Below, piece after piece: positions 37,388 through 46,340 of a stretch of DNA of 64,000 bases. Positions within the stretch are counted from its first letter, which is position 1; each line of letters starts with the position of its first letter. Both the position numbers and the translations under genes were made by a program. The notes below the pieces were generated by a model. The model ran no database searches. It saw nothing but the letters and a program-made list of their open reading frames with translations, and was not told the DNA's origin. This DNA comes from DASSJT01 sp963715025. Its GTDB lineage: Bacteria; Actinomycetota; Actinomycetes; Actinomycetales; Dermatophilaceae. The stretch lies in contig CAVQQQ010000003.1 in the NCBI GenBank assembly GCA_963715025.1, positions 372,001-436,000 of the forward strand, read 5' to 3'.

Positions 37388-39376
37388 ATGCGTGCATGGC
37401 CGAGTGACCGGATCGCCTTCGGCGGGGACTACAACCCCGAGCAGTGGCCGCGCGAGGTCTGGGACGAAGACATGGCCCTGATGCGCGAGGCCGGGGTCTC
37501 GTTCGTGACCCTCGGGGTGTTCTCATGGTCGTGGCTGGAGCCCGCCAAGGGCGAGTACGACTTCGGCTGGATGGACGACGTGATGCACCTTCTCCACGCC
37601 AACGGCATCGCCGTCGACCTCGCCACGGCCACGTCGACACCACCGCCGTGGCTCTCGGCCGCCCACCCGGAGATCCTCCCGGTGGACCGCGACGGCCACA
37701 CGCTCTGGCCCGGCAGCCGGCAGGCCTGGTGCCCCAGCTCCCCGGTCTACCGCGAGTACGCGCTGGCCCTCACGCGGCAGCTCGCCCAGCGCTACCACGA
37801 CCACCCGGCCCTGGCCCTCTGGCACGTGTCCAATGAGTACGCCTGCCACAACGTGCCGTGCTACTGCGACACCTGCGCGGTGGCGTTCCGCTCATGGCTC
37901 GACCGGCGCTACGCCACCCTCGACGCCCTCAACAGGGCGTGGGGCACCGCCTTCTGGAGCCAGCGCTACACCGACTGGGCCCAAGTGCTGCCGCCGCGCC
38001 GCACCACCACCCACGCGAACCCGACGCACCGGCTCGACTACTCGCGCTTCATGTCCGACCAGCTCCTCGACTTCTACCGCGCGGAGCGGGAGGTGCTGAA
38101 GGAGCTCTCCCCCGGCGTGCCGGTCACCACGAACTTCATGACGTTGGCCCACTTCGACAAGCTCGACTACAGCCAGTGGGCCCCCCACCTCGACGTCGTC
38201 AGTACCGACCACTACGTGGTCGACTCCCTGCCCTACCCGCAGGCCGAGCTCGCCTTCAGCGGCGATCTGACCCGCGGGCTCGCCGGCCGCCGGCCCTGGC
38301 TGCTCATGGAGCACTCGACGAGCGCGGTCAACTGGCAGCCGGTCAACCGGGCCAAGGCCCCGGGACAGATGACGCGCGACAGCATCACCCACGTCGCCCG
38401 GGGCGCGGACACGGTCGGGTTCTTCCAGTTCCGCCAGTCCCGCGCCGGTGCCGAGAAGTTCCACTCGGCCCTGGTCCCACACGCCGGCCGCGACTCCGAT
38501 CGATTCCGGGAAGTCGCCTCGCTGGGCGCGATCGCCTCTCAGCTCGGCGAGGTCGTGGGCAGCACGGTCGACGCGGACGTCGCCCTGCTGTGGGACTACC
38601 AGTCGGTCTGGGCCGCAACCGGCCCCGCGATGCCGTCGTCCGCGGTGCACCCAACCGTCCTCCCCCACACGATCCACCGACTGCTGCGCGACCGCGGCAT
38701 CACCGCGGACGTCGTCCACCCATCCGTCAACCTCGCCCGGTATCGGCTCGTCGTCGTCCCCACCCTGTACCTCGTCTCCGAGGAGCACGCGGCCGCGGTC
38801 GGCCGAGCGGCCGAGGCCGGAGCACAGGTCCTCGTCACGTTCTTCTCGGGCATCAGCGACGAGCACGACCACGTGCGGCTGGGCGGCTACCCCGGAGCCT
38901 TCCGCGACCTGCTGGGCGTACGTGCCGAGGAGTTCTTCCCGCTCCGCGTCGGCGAGACGGTCCGGCTCGACAGCGGTGGTAGGGGCAGCCTCTGGTCGGA
39001 GCACCTCACCACGGACTCGGCCGAGGCCATCCACCGGTACGCCGCCGGGCCCCTCCGCGGCCACCCTGCCGTCACGAGGTCGGTCACTGGCGCCGGGGCG
39101 GCGTGGTACCTCAGCACCCTTCCGGACGACGAGACGCTCGGCCGCCTGCTCGAGCAGGTGGTGGAGTCCGCCGGCATCCAGCCCGCGGCACCGGTCCCAC
39201 CCGGCGTCGACGCGGTCCGCCGACGTGCCGGGGCCAGCACCTGGCTGTTCCTGGTCAACCAGACCGATACCGACCACACCGTGCCCGTCTCGGGCTTCGA
39301 CCTGGTCGCCGGCCAGCAGGTGGGGCCCGAGCTCTCACTTGCCGCCGGTGCGGTCGCCGTGGTCAGAGAGGAGTGA
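37388..39376 (+). CDS. Beta-galactosidase (GH42)
   Basis: 662 residues. FGGDYNPEQWP at 11-21 begins the catalytic barrel of GH42. Acid/base Glu150 in HVSNE, nucleophile Glu308 in LLMEHS, and zinc-type cysteines C115, C153, C158, C160 and C163. Releases terminal beta-galactose from lactose or galacto-oligosaccharides; no signal peptide, so it acts in the cytoplasm after uptake. No ribosome-binding site precedes the ATG, so the transcript may be leaderless. Heads the plus-strand operon with deoR, galT and galK. Confidence 0.93.
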   Translation: MRAWPSDRIAFGGDYNPEQWPREVWDEDMALMREAGVSFVTLGVFSWSWLEPAKGEYDFGWMDDVMHLLHANGIAVDLATATSTPPPWLSAAHPEILPVDRDGHTLWPGSRQAWCPSSPVYREYALALTRQLAQRYHDHPALALWHVSNEYACHNVPCYCDTCAVAFRSWLDRRYATLDALNRAWGTAFWSQRYTDWAQVLPPRRTTTHANPTHRLDYSRFMSDQLLDFYRAEREVLKELSPGVPVTTNFMTLAHFDKLDYSQWAPHLDVVSTDHYVVDSLPYPQAELAFSGDLTRGLAGRRPWLLMEHSTSAVNWQPVNRAKAPGQMTRDSITHVARGADTVGFFQFRQSRAGAEKFHSALVPHAGRDSDRFREVASLGAIASQLGEVVGSTVDADVALLWDYQSVWAATGPAMPSSAVHPTVLPHTIHRLLRDRGITADVVHPSVNLARYRLVVVPTLYLVSEEHAAAVGRAAEAGAQVLVTFFSGISDEHDHVRLGGYPGAFRDLLGVRAEEFFPLRVGETVRLDSGGRGSLWSEHLTTDSAEAIHRYAAGPLRGHPAVTRSVTGAGAAWYLSTLPDDETLGRLLEQVVESAGIQPAAPVPPGVDAVRRRAGASTWLFLVNQTDTDHTVPVSGFDLVAGQQVGPELSLAAGAVAVVREE

Positions 39377-39379
39377 GCC

Positions 39380-40210
39380 GTGCTGGCCACGCAGCGCCGA
39401 TCCCGCATCCTGGCCCTCGTCGACGAGCACGGCGCGGTCAAGGTCTCCGACCTCGTCGGGGAGTTCGGCGTCTCCGACATGACCGTGCGCCGCGACATCG
39501 AGAGCCTCGCCGAGCAGGGTCTCGTCCAGCGCGTCCATGGCGGTGCGCTGGCCGTAGGGGGGCGCTCCAGCGAGGAGCCGGGGTTCTCGGCCAAGTCGGC
39601 CCTGATGACGGCTCAGAAGGTCGCGATCGCGGAGGCGGCCGCCGCTCTGGTGGAGCCCGGCTCCGCAATCGGCATCTCGGCGGGCACGACGACCTACGAG
39701 CTGGCCCGCGCCGTCCGTGGCATCCCGAACCTCACGGTCGTGACCAACTCGGTTCCCGTGGCGCAGCTGCTCCACGAAGCAGGCACGCCCGGCCAGACCG
39801 TGGTGCTGACCGGTGGCGTCCGCACACCGTCCGATGCACTGGTGGGTCCCGTCGCCGTGGCAGCGCTGCGGTCCCTCCACGTCGACCGGGTGTTCCTCGG
39901 TGCCCACGGCCTCGACCTCCACGCCGGGCTGACGACGCCCAACCTGGTCGAGGCGGAGACGAACCGCGCGCTGGTCGCCTGCGCTCGACACGTCTGCGTG
40001 TTGGTCGACCACACCAAATGGGGTGTGGTCGGGCTGAGCACCTTCCTGGAGCTCGAACGCGTCGACACCCTGGTCACCGACGACGACCTGCCACCGCGGG
40101 CGCAGACCGCGCTTCGCGACCACATCGGCGAGCTGATCGTCGTCACCTCCCGTCGGGCCCCGGCACCGTCGCGGGCCCCGCGCACAGCGGTCCGGGACGT
40201 GGGGGCATGA
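39380..40210 (+). CDS. DeoR-family transcriptional regulator
   Basis: 276 residues from GTG at 39380, 3 nt after the beta-galactosidase stop, with GGAG upstream. N-terminal helix-turn-helix RRSRILALVDEHGAVKVSDL and FGVSDMTVRRDI, then the sugar-isomerase-like sensor domain with SAGTTTYELAR and GAHGLDL and DHTKWG, usual for the GlpR/DeoR class that sense sugar phosphates. Probably the local repressor of both galactoside transcripts, with galactose-1-phosphate or a related sugar phosphate as a plausible inducer. It ends by overlapping galT (ATGA). Confidence 0.93.
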   Translation: MLATQRRSRILALVDEHGAVKVSDLVGEFGVSDMTVRRDIESLAEQGLVQRVHGGALAVGGRSSEEPGFSAKSALMTAQKVAIAEAAAALVEPGSAIGISAGTTTYELARAVRGIPNLTVVTNSVPVAQLLHEAGTPGQTVVLTGGVRTPSDALVGPVAVAALRSLHVDRVFLGAHGLDLHAGLTTPNLVEAETNRALVACARHVCVLVDHTKWGVVGLSTFLELERVDTLVTDDDLPPRAQTALRDHIGELIVVTSRRAPAPSRAPRTAVRDVGA

Positions 40211-41334
40211 AGATCGCACCCGGGATACGGCGCACCACCAGGCAGCTGGCGGACGGGCGCGAGATCATCTACTTCGACGATTCGCCCGTGGCGCCGCCGC
40301 GCGACGCCGATGACACGCGTCCCCTTGGCAAGCGCGCCCGTGCGGGCCAGCTGCGCCACGACGCTCTGGTCGGTGACTGGGTCGCCGTGGCCGGCCACCG
40401 GCTCAACCGAACGTTCCTGCCTCCCAAGGACGAGTGCCCGCTGTGCCCCACGGGCACCGGGAGTGTCCCGTCGGAGGTCCCCGAGACCACCTACGACGTG
40501 GTGGTCTTCGAGAACCGCTTCCCCTCCTTCGCACCGGTCACCGCTGAGCTGCCCCGAGGCCTCGCGACCGACGCCCTGTTCGGCCTGCGCCCGGCGGCCG
40601 GACGGTGCGAGGTCGTCTGTTTCACCAGCGACCACGACTCGACGTTCGCCGACCTGACGCCCCTGCGGGCCCGCACAGTGATCGAGGCCTGGGTGGACCG
40701 TACTCGGGTCCTGGGCGCCCTGCCTCGGGTCGAGCAGGTGTTCTGCTTCGAGAACCGGGGACAGGAGATCGGGGTCACGCTCCACCACCCGCACGGCCAG
40801 ATCTACGCCTACCCCTACCTGCCGCAGCGCAGCGCCGACCTGCTGAAGGCGGCTGCGGACCACCACCGCCGCACGGGACGGCTGCTCGGAGCCGACATCC
40901 TCGCCGCGGAGCGGGCCGACGGCCAGCGAGTCGTGTTCAGCGGGACGCACTGGACGGCATACGTGCCCTTTGCCGCCCGCTGGCCGGTCGAGGTCCACCT
41001 CGCCCCGCACCGGGACGTGCCAGACCTGCCCGCGCTCACCGAGGAGGAGCGCGACGAGCTGGCCGAGGTCTACCTCGAGCTGCTCCGCCGGCTCGACCGC
41101 TACTACGTTCGCAAGGACGGCAGCCCGATCCACCTGCCCTACATCGCCGGCTGGCACCAGGCCCCGGCCAAGCAGGGCAGGGACGTGTCACGGCTCCACC
41201 TGCAGGTCATGTCGGTGCTGCGCTCGCCGGGCAAGCTGAAGTACTTGGCGGGGTCGGAGTCCGGCGTCGGTGGTTGGGTCAACGACGTGCCGCCCGAGAA
41301 GATCGCCGCGCGGCTGCGGGAGGTCGCCGGGTGA
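40207..41334 (+). CDS. galT: Galactose-1-phosphate uridylyltransferase
   Basis: 375 residues. Leloir pathway: exchanges galactose-1-phosphate with UDP-glucose. HHPHGQ with H194 and nucleophile H196, and zinc-type CPLC at 77-80, FENRFP at 101. The C-terminal HIT-like half has the AGWHQAP segment. ATG overlaps the DeoR stop and its stop overlaps galK. Confidence 0.95.
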   Translation: MKIAPGIRRTTRQLADGREIIYFDDSPVAPPRDADDTRPLGKRARAGQLRHDALVGDWVAVAGHRLNRTFLPPKDECPLCPTGTGSVPSEVPETTYDVVVFENRFPSFAPVTAELPRGLATDALFGLRPAAGRCEVVCFTSDHDSTFADLTPLRARTVIEAWVDRTRVLGALPRVEQVFCFENRGQEIGVTLHHPHGQIYAYPYLPQRSADLLKAAADHHRRTGRLLGADILAAERADGQRVVFSGTHWTAYVPFAARWPVEVHLAPHRDVPDLPALTEEERDELAEVYLELLRRLDRYYVRKDGSPIHLPYIAGWHQAPAKQGRDVSRLHLQVMSVLRSPGKLKYLAGSESGVGGWVNDVPPEKIAARLREVAG

Positions 41335-42515
41335 GCGGTGAGCCTGCGGCGGAGGTCGTGGCCGGGGTGGCTGCCCGGTTTGCCGAGCTCTACGGGTCGC
41401 AGCCGGAGGGTGTCTGGTCGGCTCCGGGCCGGGTCAACCTGATCGGGGAGCACACCGACTACAACCAGGGCCTGTGCCTTCCGATCGCCCTGCCCCAGCG
41501 GACGTATGCCGCGGTGCTCGCTCGAGAGGACACGCGCCTGCGCGTGCACTCGGTGCAGAGCGGCGAGACCGTGGAGGTGACGCTGGCGGAGATCGGGCCG
41601 GGTCGACCGGCCGGCTGGGCGGCGTACGTGGCAGGGGTCCTCTGGGCGCTGGCGCGGGCCGGTCACGCGGTCGGCGGGCTCGACGTGGTGGTCGACGGTC
41701 GGGTGCCGGTGGGGTCGGGCCTGTCGAGCTCGGCTGCCCTCGAGTGCGCCGTGGCCGCCGCAGCATCCGATGTTTTCGGGATGGGGCTGATGCACGGGCC
41801 GGCTTCGCGCGCCGAGCTGGCCGCTGTGTGTGTCGAGGCGGAGAACACCATCGCCCAGGCGCCGACCGGCGGCATGGACCAGTCGGCGAGCCTGCTGTGC
41901 CAGCCGGGGCACGCGCTGCTCCTGGACTGTCGCGACGGCTCGACCCGTCAGGTGGGGGTGGACCTCGCCGGCAGCGGGCTGGCCCTCCTCGTGATCGACA
42001 CGCGGGCCGAGCACGCACTCGTCGACGGGCAGTACGCCGAGCGCCGTCGGTCCTGCGAACAGGCCGCGGCCGAGCTCGGGGTGCGCAGCCTGCGGGAGCT
42101 GTCGGCTCAGAGTCTGCCCGAGGCGCTGGAGCGGCTCTCCAGCGACCTGCTGCGGCGACGGGCTCGGCATGTCGTGACCGAGATCGCCCGGGTCGAGACC
42201 GCTGTCGACCTGCTGGAGCATGGCGACCTCGCAGCCCTGGGCGACCTGTTCCTGGCCTCGCACGCCTCGCTGCGCGACGACTACGAGGTGTCCTGCGCCG
42301 AGTTGGACGCCGCCGTGGCCACTGCGACCGCGGCTGGCGCGCTGGGGGCGCGCATGACCGGCGGCGGCTTCGGCGGGTCGGCCATCGCGTTGGTGCCCAA
42401 GGGCCTGCTAGGCCAGGTTGGCGCGGCAGTCGGGGGAGTCTTCGCGGACCGGGGGTTCAACCTGCCGCAGTGCTTCCCGGTGGTCGCCAGCGGTCCTGCG
42501 GCGAGAGACGCCTGA
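41331..42515 (+). CDS. galK: Galactokinase
   Basis: 394 residues from GTG (GTGA overlap with galT). Phosphorylates galactose with ATP. GRVNLIGEHTDYN at 33-45 is the galactose-binding signature, PVGSGLSSSAALE the ATP-binding loop, and TGGGFGGSAIAL the third GHMP motif; the PTGGMDQ segment contributes the catalytic Asp. Last gene of the island; galE is not in this window. Its stop is 17 nt from the stub of xth. Confidence 0.96.
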   Translation: MSGEPAAEVVAGVAARFAELYGSQPEGVWSAPGRVNLIGEHTDYNQGLCLPIALPQRTYAAVLAREDTRLRVHSVQSGETVEVTLAEIGPGRPAGWAAYVAGVLWALARAGHAVGGLDVVVDGRVPVGSGLSSSAALECAVAAAASDVFGMGLMHGPASRAELAAVCVEAENTIAQAPTGGMDQSASLLCQPGHALLLDCRDGSTRQVGVDLAGSGLALLVIDTRAEHALVDGQYAERRRSCEQAAAELGVRSLRELSAQSLPEALERLSSDLLRRRARHVVTEIARVETAVDLLEHGDLAALGDLFLASHASLRDDYEVSCAELDAAVATATAAGALGARMTGGGFGGSAIALVPKGLLGQVGAAVGGVFADRGFNLPQCFPVVASGPAARDA

Positions 42516-42532
42516 GCGCCTGTCCCTTGAGG

Positions 42533-42597
42533 CACTCCAGCCCGCCCCTTCGGACGGCGGCGCGGATGCCGTTGACGTTGGCCGAGATCAGGCGCAT
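42533..42597 (-). pseudogene. xth: 5' remnant of exodeoxyribonuclease III
   Basis: From ATG at 42597 the minus strand reads MRLISANVNGIRAAVRRGGL before it runs into galK. This is the start of exodeoxyribonuclease III: the NVNGIRA motif carries the catalytic Asn of the family. Nothing of the other 240 or so residues is left, and I found no 3' part on the far side by trpS. The similarity stops at about 42533-42540, which marks a junction with the galactoside island. Inference: insertion with deletion of most of xth. Confidence 0.7.
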
Positions 42598-42648
42598 GCG
42601 CCCTATTCTCATGGCCCGCTGTGACCGCCGGCGGCTAGGGTGCCGCAC

Positions 42649-44199
42649 ATGCCCGATGAGACCACGCCCGCCAAACCGGCGGAGGCAGCCGAGGGAGTCG
42701 AGGGAGGCGTCCGGGAGGGCAGCACCCGCACGACCCACACGGACACCACGACGGTGACCACGACGCCAGCACCGCCGAAGGACGACTTCGTTGCGACCAC
42801 ACACACCCTCAGGGTGGGCCGACGTTCCCTCAAGTACACGGCCAGGACCGGACGCGTAGTCCTGCGCGAGGAGGTCTACGAGGACAAGGTCTTCACCGGC
42901 CACAAGGCCAAGGCCGAGGTCTTCATGACGTCGTACGTGGTGGAGCCGAGGGCCGGGGAGAACCGGCCCGTGACGTTCGCGTTCAACGGCGGGCCGGGCT
43001 CGAGCTCGGTGTGGCTCCACCTCGGGCTGCTCGGCCCCCGGCGGGTCCTGATGGGCGACGCCGGGGCGCTGCTCCCTCCGCCCTACGGCCTTTCCGACAA
43101 CCCCGAGTCACTGCTCGCCGTCTCCGACCTGGTGTTCATCGACCCGGTCGACACCGGCTACTCGCGGGCGGTGGAGGGAGGGAAGGCAGAGGCCTACCTC
43201 GGCTACCAGGGCGACATCGACAGCGTGGGCGAGGTGGTCCGGCTCTGGACGTCACGACACGGCCGCTGGATGTCGCCGAAGTTCCTGGCCGGAGAGTCCT
43301 ACGGCACCCTGCGCGCCGCGGCGCTCGCCGAGCACCTGCAGAGCCGCTACGGCATGTACCTCAACGGCATCGTGCTCATCTCGGCGGTCCTCGACTTCGC
43401 CACCATCGACTTCGACTTCCGCAATGACCGGGCGAGCGTCAACTTCCTGCCCACGTACGCCGCGACGGCGCACTACCACGGCAAGCACGGCCGCAAGGCG
43501 CTCAAGTCCGTGCTCGCCGAGGCCGAGGCGTATGCCGCCCGCGACTACCCGTGGGCCCTGTCCCGTGGCGCTCGGCTCACAGCCGCAGAACGGGCGGAGG
43601 CGGTGGCGACCATTGCGCGGCTGTCGGGGCTGGGCGAGGACTACGTCGACCGCGCGGACCTCCGGCTCGAGCACATCCGCTACTTCACCGAGCTGCTGCG
43701 CGACCAGCGCCTCTCCGTGGGCCGCCTGGACACCCGGTTCACAGGCCCGGCCGGGAGCGGCATCGCCGAATCCTGGGACGCCGACCCCTCCCACGACGCC
43801 GTCTCCGGCCCCTACGCCGCCGCCTGGAACCACTACGTGCGCGACGAGCTCGAGTACGCCAGCGACCTCCCGTACGAACAGATCTCGTCCAAGACCCACC
43901 AGGCGTGGTCCTACAAGGAGTTCATGGCGAAGCCGGTCGACGTCACCGAGAAGCTCGCCCGTGCCATGCGTGCCAACCCGCACCTCAGGGTGCACGTGGC
44001 CTACGGATACCTTGACGGCGCCACTCCGTATTACTCGGTCGAGGACACGTTCGCCCATCTCGACATCCCGGAGCCCCTTCGCGCCAACATCGAGCACCGC
44101 TACTACGAGGCCGGCCACATGATGTACGTCCACGAGCCGAGCCGGCTCCAGCAGAGCAAGGACACTGCCGACTTCGTGACCCGCGCCAGCGCCGGCTGA
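42649..44199 (+). CDS. S10-family serine carboxypeptidase-like protein
   Basis: About 516 residues (ATG at 42649; GTG at 42640 possible). The first 50 residues are low-complexity Thr/Pro/Glu. Catalytic features of serine carboxypeptidases: FNGGPGSSSVW near 105, GESYG with nucleophile Ser near 220, a late Asp segment (YGYLDGATPYY) and AGHMMYVH with catalytic His. No signal peptide, unlike eukaryotic S10 enzymes; likely cytoplasmic peptidase. Divergent from the xth stub. Confidence 0.88.
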   Translation: MPDETTPAKPAEAAEGVEGGVREGSTRTTHTDTTTVTTTPAPPKDDFVATTHTLRVGRRSLKYTARTGRVVLREEVYEDKVFTGHKAKAEVFMTSYVVEPRAGENRPVTFAFNGGPGSSSVWLHLGLLGPRRVLMGDAGALLPPPYGLSDNPESLLAVSDLVFIDPVDTGYSRAVEGGKAEAYLGYQGDIDSVGEVVRLWTSRHGRWMSPKFLAGESYGTLRAAALAEHLQSRYGMYLNGIVLISAVLDFATIDFDFRNDRASVNFLPTYAATAHYHGKHGRKALKSVLAEAEAYAARDYPWALSRGARLTAAERAEAVATIARLSGLGEDYVDRADLRLEHIRYFTELLRDQRLSVGRLDTRFTGPAGSGIAESWDADPSHDAVSGPYAAAWNHYVRDELEYASDLPYEQISSKTHQAWSYKEFMAKPVDVTEKLARAMRANPHLRVHVAYGYLDGATPYYSVEDTFAHLDIPEPLRANIEHRYYEAGHMMYVHEPSRLQQSKDTADFVTRASAG

Positions 44200-44278
44200 A
44201 CCGCCCATCGATTTGTTGAGGTTGCGGCTCCGCGTCGCTCATTCACCCAGCCGCCCGGCATACGATCAAGCTCTTGAA

Positions 44279-44296
44279 CATCAAGTTCACTTGAGG
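44279..44296. promoter_or_regulatory. SoxR box upstream of soxR
   Basis: CATCAAGTTCACTTGAGG at 44279-44296 differs from the E. coli-type box CCTCAAGTTAACTTGAGG at only two or three positions and keeps the CAAGTT/ACTTGA dyad. It lies 13 nt before the soxR ATG and overlaps a possible promoter (TTGAAC at 44274 with TAGGCA at 44297), so it indicates autoregulation. Confidence 0.7.
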
Positions 44297-44309
44297 TAGG
44301 CAGCTCTCC

Positions 44310-44762
44310 ATGGCCCTGGACAAGCACGACCTGCTGAGCATCGGCGAGGTGTCTTCACGCAGTGGTGTGGCGCCGTCGGCATTGCGCTACTACGAGTCCC
44401 TGGGACTGATCAGCTCGACACGCACGGCAGGCGACCGCCGCCGTTACCGCCGGGCAGTCCTCCGGCGGATCGCGGTGATCCGCGCGGCGCAGCGGGTCGG
44501 GCTCAGCCTCGAGCAGGTGCAGGAGTCGTTCTCTGGACTGGAGCCGGACGCCGCACCCACGAAGGCGCAGTGGTCCCGCATGTCCGCCGCCTGGCGGCCG
44601 CTTCTTCAGCAGCGCATCGCCGAGCTCGAGCAGGTGCGCGACAACCTCAACGGCTGTGTCGGCTGCGGCTGCCTCTCCATGCAGCAGTGCAGCCTCTACA
44701 ACACCCAGGACTGGCTCTCCTCGACCGGCTCAGGTGCCCGCAGACAGTTCCCCCACAGCTGA
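44310..44762 (+). CDS. soxR: Redox-sensitive transcriptional activator SoxR
   Basis: 150 residues. MerR-type helix-turn-helix at 10-40 (IGEVSSRSGVAPSALRYYESLGL), dimerisation coil, then C116-x2-C119-x-C121-x5-C127, the [2Fe-2S] cluster of SoxR. Activates genes when the cluster is oxidised, for example by redox-active compounds. A SoxR box sits just upstream. The last 33 nt overlap the end of rfbC on the other strand. Confidence 0.93.
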   Translation: MALDKHDLLSIGEVSSRSGVAPSALRYYESLGLISSTRTAGDRRRYRRAVLRRIAVIRAAQRVGLSLEQVQESFSGLEPDAAPTKAQWSRMSAAWRPLLQQRIAELEQVRDNLNGCVGCGCLSMQQCSLYNTQDWLSSTGSGARRQFPHS

Positions 44763-45371
44763 CAAGCCCTGCCCCTCGGCGAGGCTGCGGCGGTAGGCCA
44801 GGCACGCGGCATACTCCGGCAGCAAGCCCTGATCGCGCGCCTCGGCCAGCGTCGGCGCCGCGGCGTCTTTGGGCGACAGCAGCGGCTCGATGCTGGCGGG
44901 CAGGGGCAGAGCGAGCGCTGGGTCAAGCGGGTGTATGCCGTGCTCGCGCTCAGGCGCGTACGTCGCCGTGCAGAGATACAGGGCGGTCGAGCCGTCCTCG
45001 AGGGCGAACAGCGCGTGCCCCAGCCCCTCGGACAGGTAGACCGCTCGCCGGTCGACAGTGTCGAGCCGCACCACTTCGACCTGGCCGAACGTCGGCGAGC
45101 CCACCCGGAGGTCGACCACGAGGTCGAGGAAGGCGCCCCCGAGTGCCGTGACGTACTTGGCTTGTGAGGGCGGCACGTCGGCGAAGTGGATCCCGCGCAG
45201 CGTGCCCCGCGACGAGACCGAGATGTTGGTCTGGACGACGTCGGGCCGGTGCCCGATGACCTCGGCCAGCTGGTCGCCGCGGTATCCCTCGAGGAACACT
45301 CCGCGGTCGTCACGCAGCTGCCGAGGCGTCACGGCCCAGGCGCCCTCGATGCCCAGAGGCGTGATCTCCAT
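44730..45371 (-). CDS. rfbC: dTDP-4-dehydrorhamnose 3,5-epimerase
   Basis: 213 residues from ATG at 45371, sharing a base with the rfbA stop (TGATG). Third step of dTDP-L-rhamnose synthesis. RGIHFADVPPSQAKYV contains catalytic His62 and Lys72; FLDLVVDLR and GLGHALFALEDG are conserved. About 20 residues longer than usual at the C-terminus, in the part that overlaps soxR. Confidence 0.93.
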   Translation of the reverse strand: MEITPLGIEGAWAVTPRQLRDDRGVFLEGYRGDQLAEVIGHRPDVVQTNISVSSRGTLRGIHFADVPPSQAKYVTALGGAFLDLVVDLRVGSPTFGQVEVVRLDTVDRRAVYLSEGLGHALFALEDGSTALYLCTATYAPEREHGIHPLDPALALPLPASIEPLLSPKDAAAPTLAEARDQGLLPEYAACLAYRRSLAEGQGLSAVGELSAGT

Positions 45372-46249
45372 CAGACCGGCGCCCGGCGCTCGGCCAGCAG
45401 GCTTTGCAGGTAGTCCCCGTATCCGCTCTTGGCCAGCTCGCCGGCGAGCGCCTCCAGCTGGGCGTCGCTGATCCACCTGTTGCGCCAGGCGACCTCCTCG
45501 ATGCAGCCGATCTTCTGGCCCTGGCGGGCCTCGATCACGTGCACGAACTGGCTGGCCGCCATCAGGTTCTCGAACGTCCCTGTGTCGAGCCACGCCGTGC
45601 CCCGTGGCAGGGGGGTCACCGTGAGCTGACCGCGCCTGAGGTACTCCTCGTTGACGGCGGTGATCTCCAGCTCGCCGCGGTCGCTGGGCTTGAGGTCACG
45701 GGCGATGTCGACGACGCCGTTGTCGTAGAAGTAGAGCCCTGGCACGGCGAAGGTCGACCTCGGGTGGATGGGCTTCTCCTCGATGGAGAGGACCCGCCCG
45801 TCGGGGTCGAACTCGACCACGCCGTAGGCACTCGGCTCGGACACGCGGTAGGCGAAGATGCGGCCACCGACGACGTCGGTGTTCTCGCGCAGCCGCGTGC
45901 CGAGGCCCGGGCCGAAGAAGATGTTGTCGCCGAGGACCAGCGCCACCTTCTCGTCGCCGATGAAGTCGGCGCCCAGCACGAAGGCCTGGGCCAGCCCCTC
46001 CGGCCGCGGCTGCACGGCATACGAGATGTGCATCCCCCAGCGCGCACCGTCGCCGAGCAGCCGCTGGAACTGGGCAGCGTCCTGAGGGGTCGTGATCACC
46101 AGGATCTCCCGGATCCCCGCCATCATCAGCGTGGTGATCGGGTAGTAGACCATCGGCTTGTCGTAGATCGGCATCAGCTGCTTGCTGATGCCCTGGGTGA
46201 TCGGGTGCAGCCGAGTCCCCGTTCCCCCGGCGAGGACGATTCCCTTCAT
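45371..46249 (-). CDS. rfbA: Glucose-1-phosphate thymidylyltransferase
   Basis: 292 residues. First step of dTDP-rhamnose synthesis from glucose-1-phosphate and dTTP. GIVLAGGTGTRLHPIT, SKQLMPIYDKPM, LGDNIFFG, SIEEKP and AWLDTGTFENL are all RmlA signatures. Divergent from rfbB, which starts 92 nt away, so rfbA-C and rfbB-D are two back-to-back transcripts. Confidence 0.95.
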   Translation of the reverse strand: MKGIVLAGGTGTRLHPITQGISKQLMPIYDKPMVYYPITTLMMAGIREILVITTPQDAAQFQRLLGDGARWGMHISYAVQPRPEGLAQAFVLGADFIGDEKVALVLGDNIFFGPGLGTRLRENTDVVGGRIFAYRVSEPSAYGVVEFDPDGRVLSIEEKPIHPRSTFAVPGLYFYDNGVVDIARDLKPSDRGELEITAVNEEYLRRGQLTVTPLPRGTAWLDTGTFENLMAASQFVHVIEARQGQKIGCIEEVAWRNRWISDAQLEALAGELAKSGYGDYLQSLLAERRAPV

Positions 46250-46340
46250 GGGGCCGAAGGCTACCGTGCCGCGCCCGGCTGCCAGCCGCCGGCGCGGGCC
46301 GTTCGATCCGGCGCCGCCGCCTCCTCTAGGCTCCTGCCAC

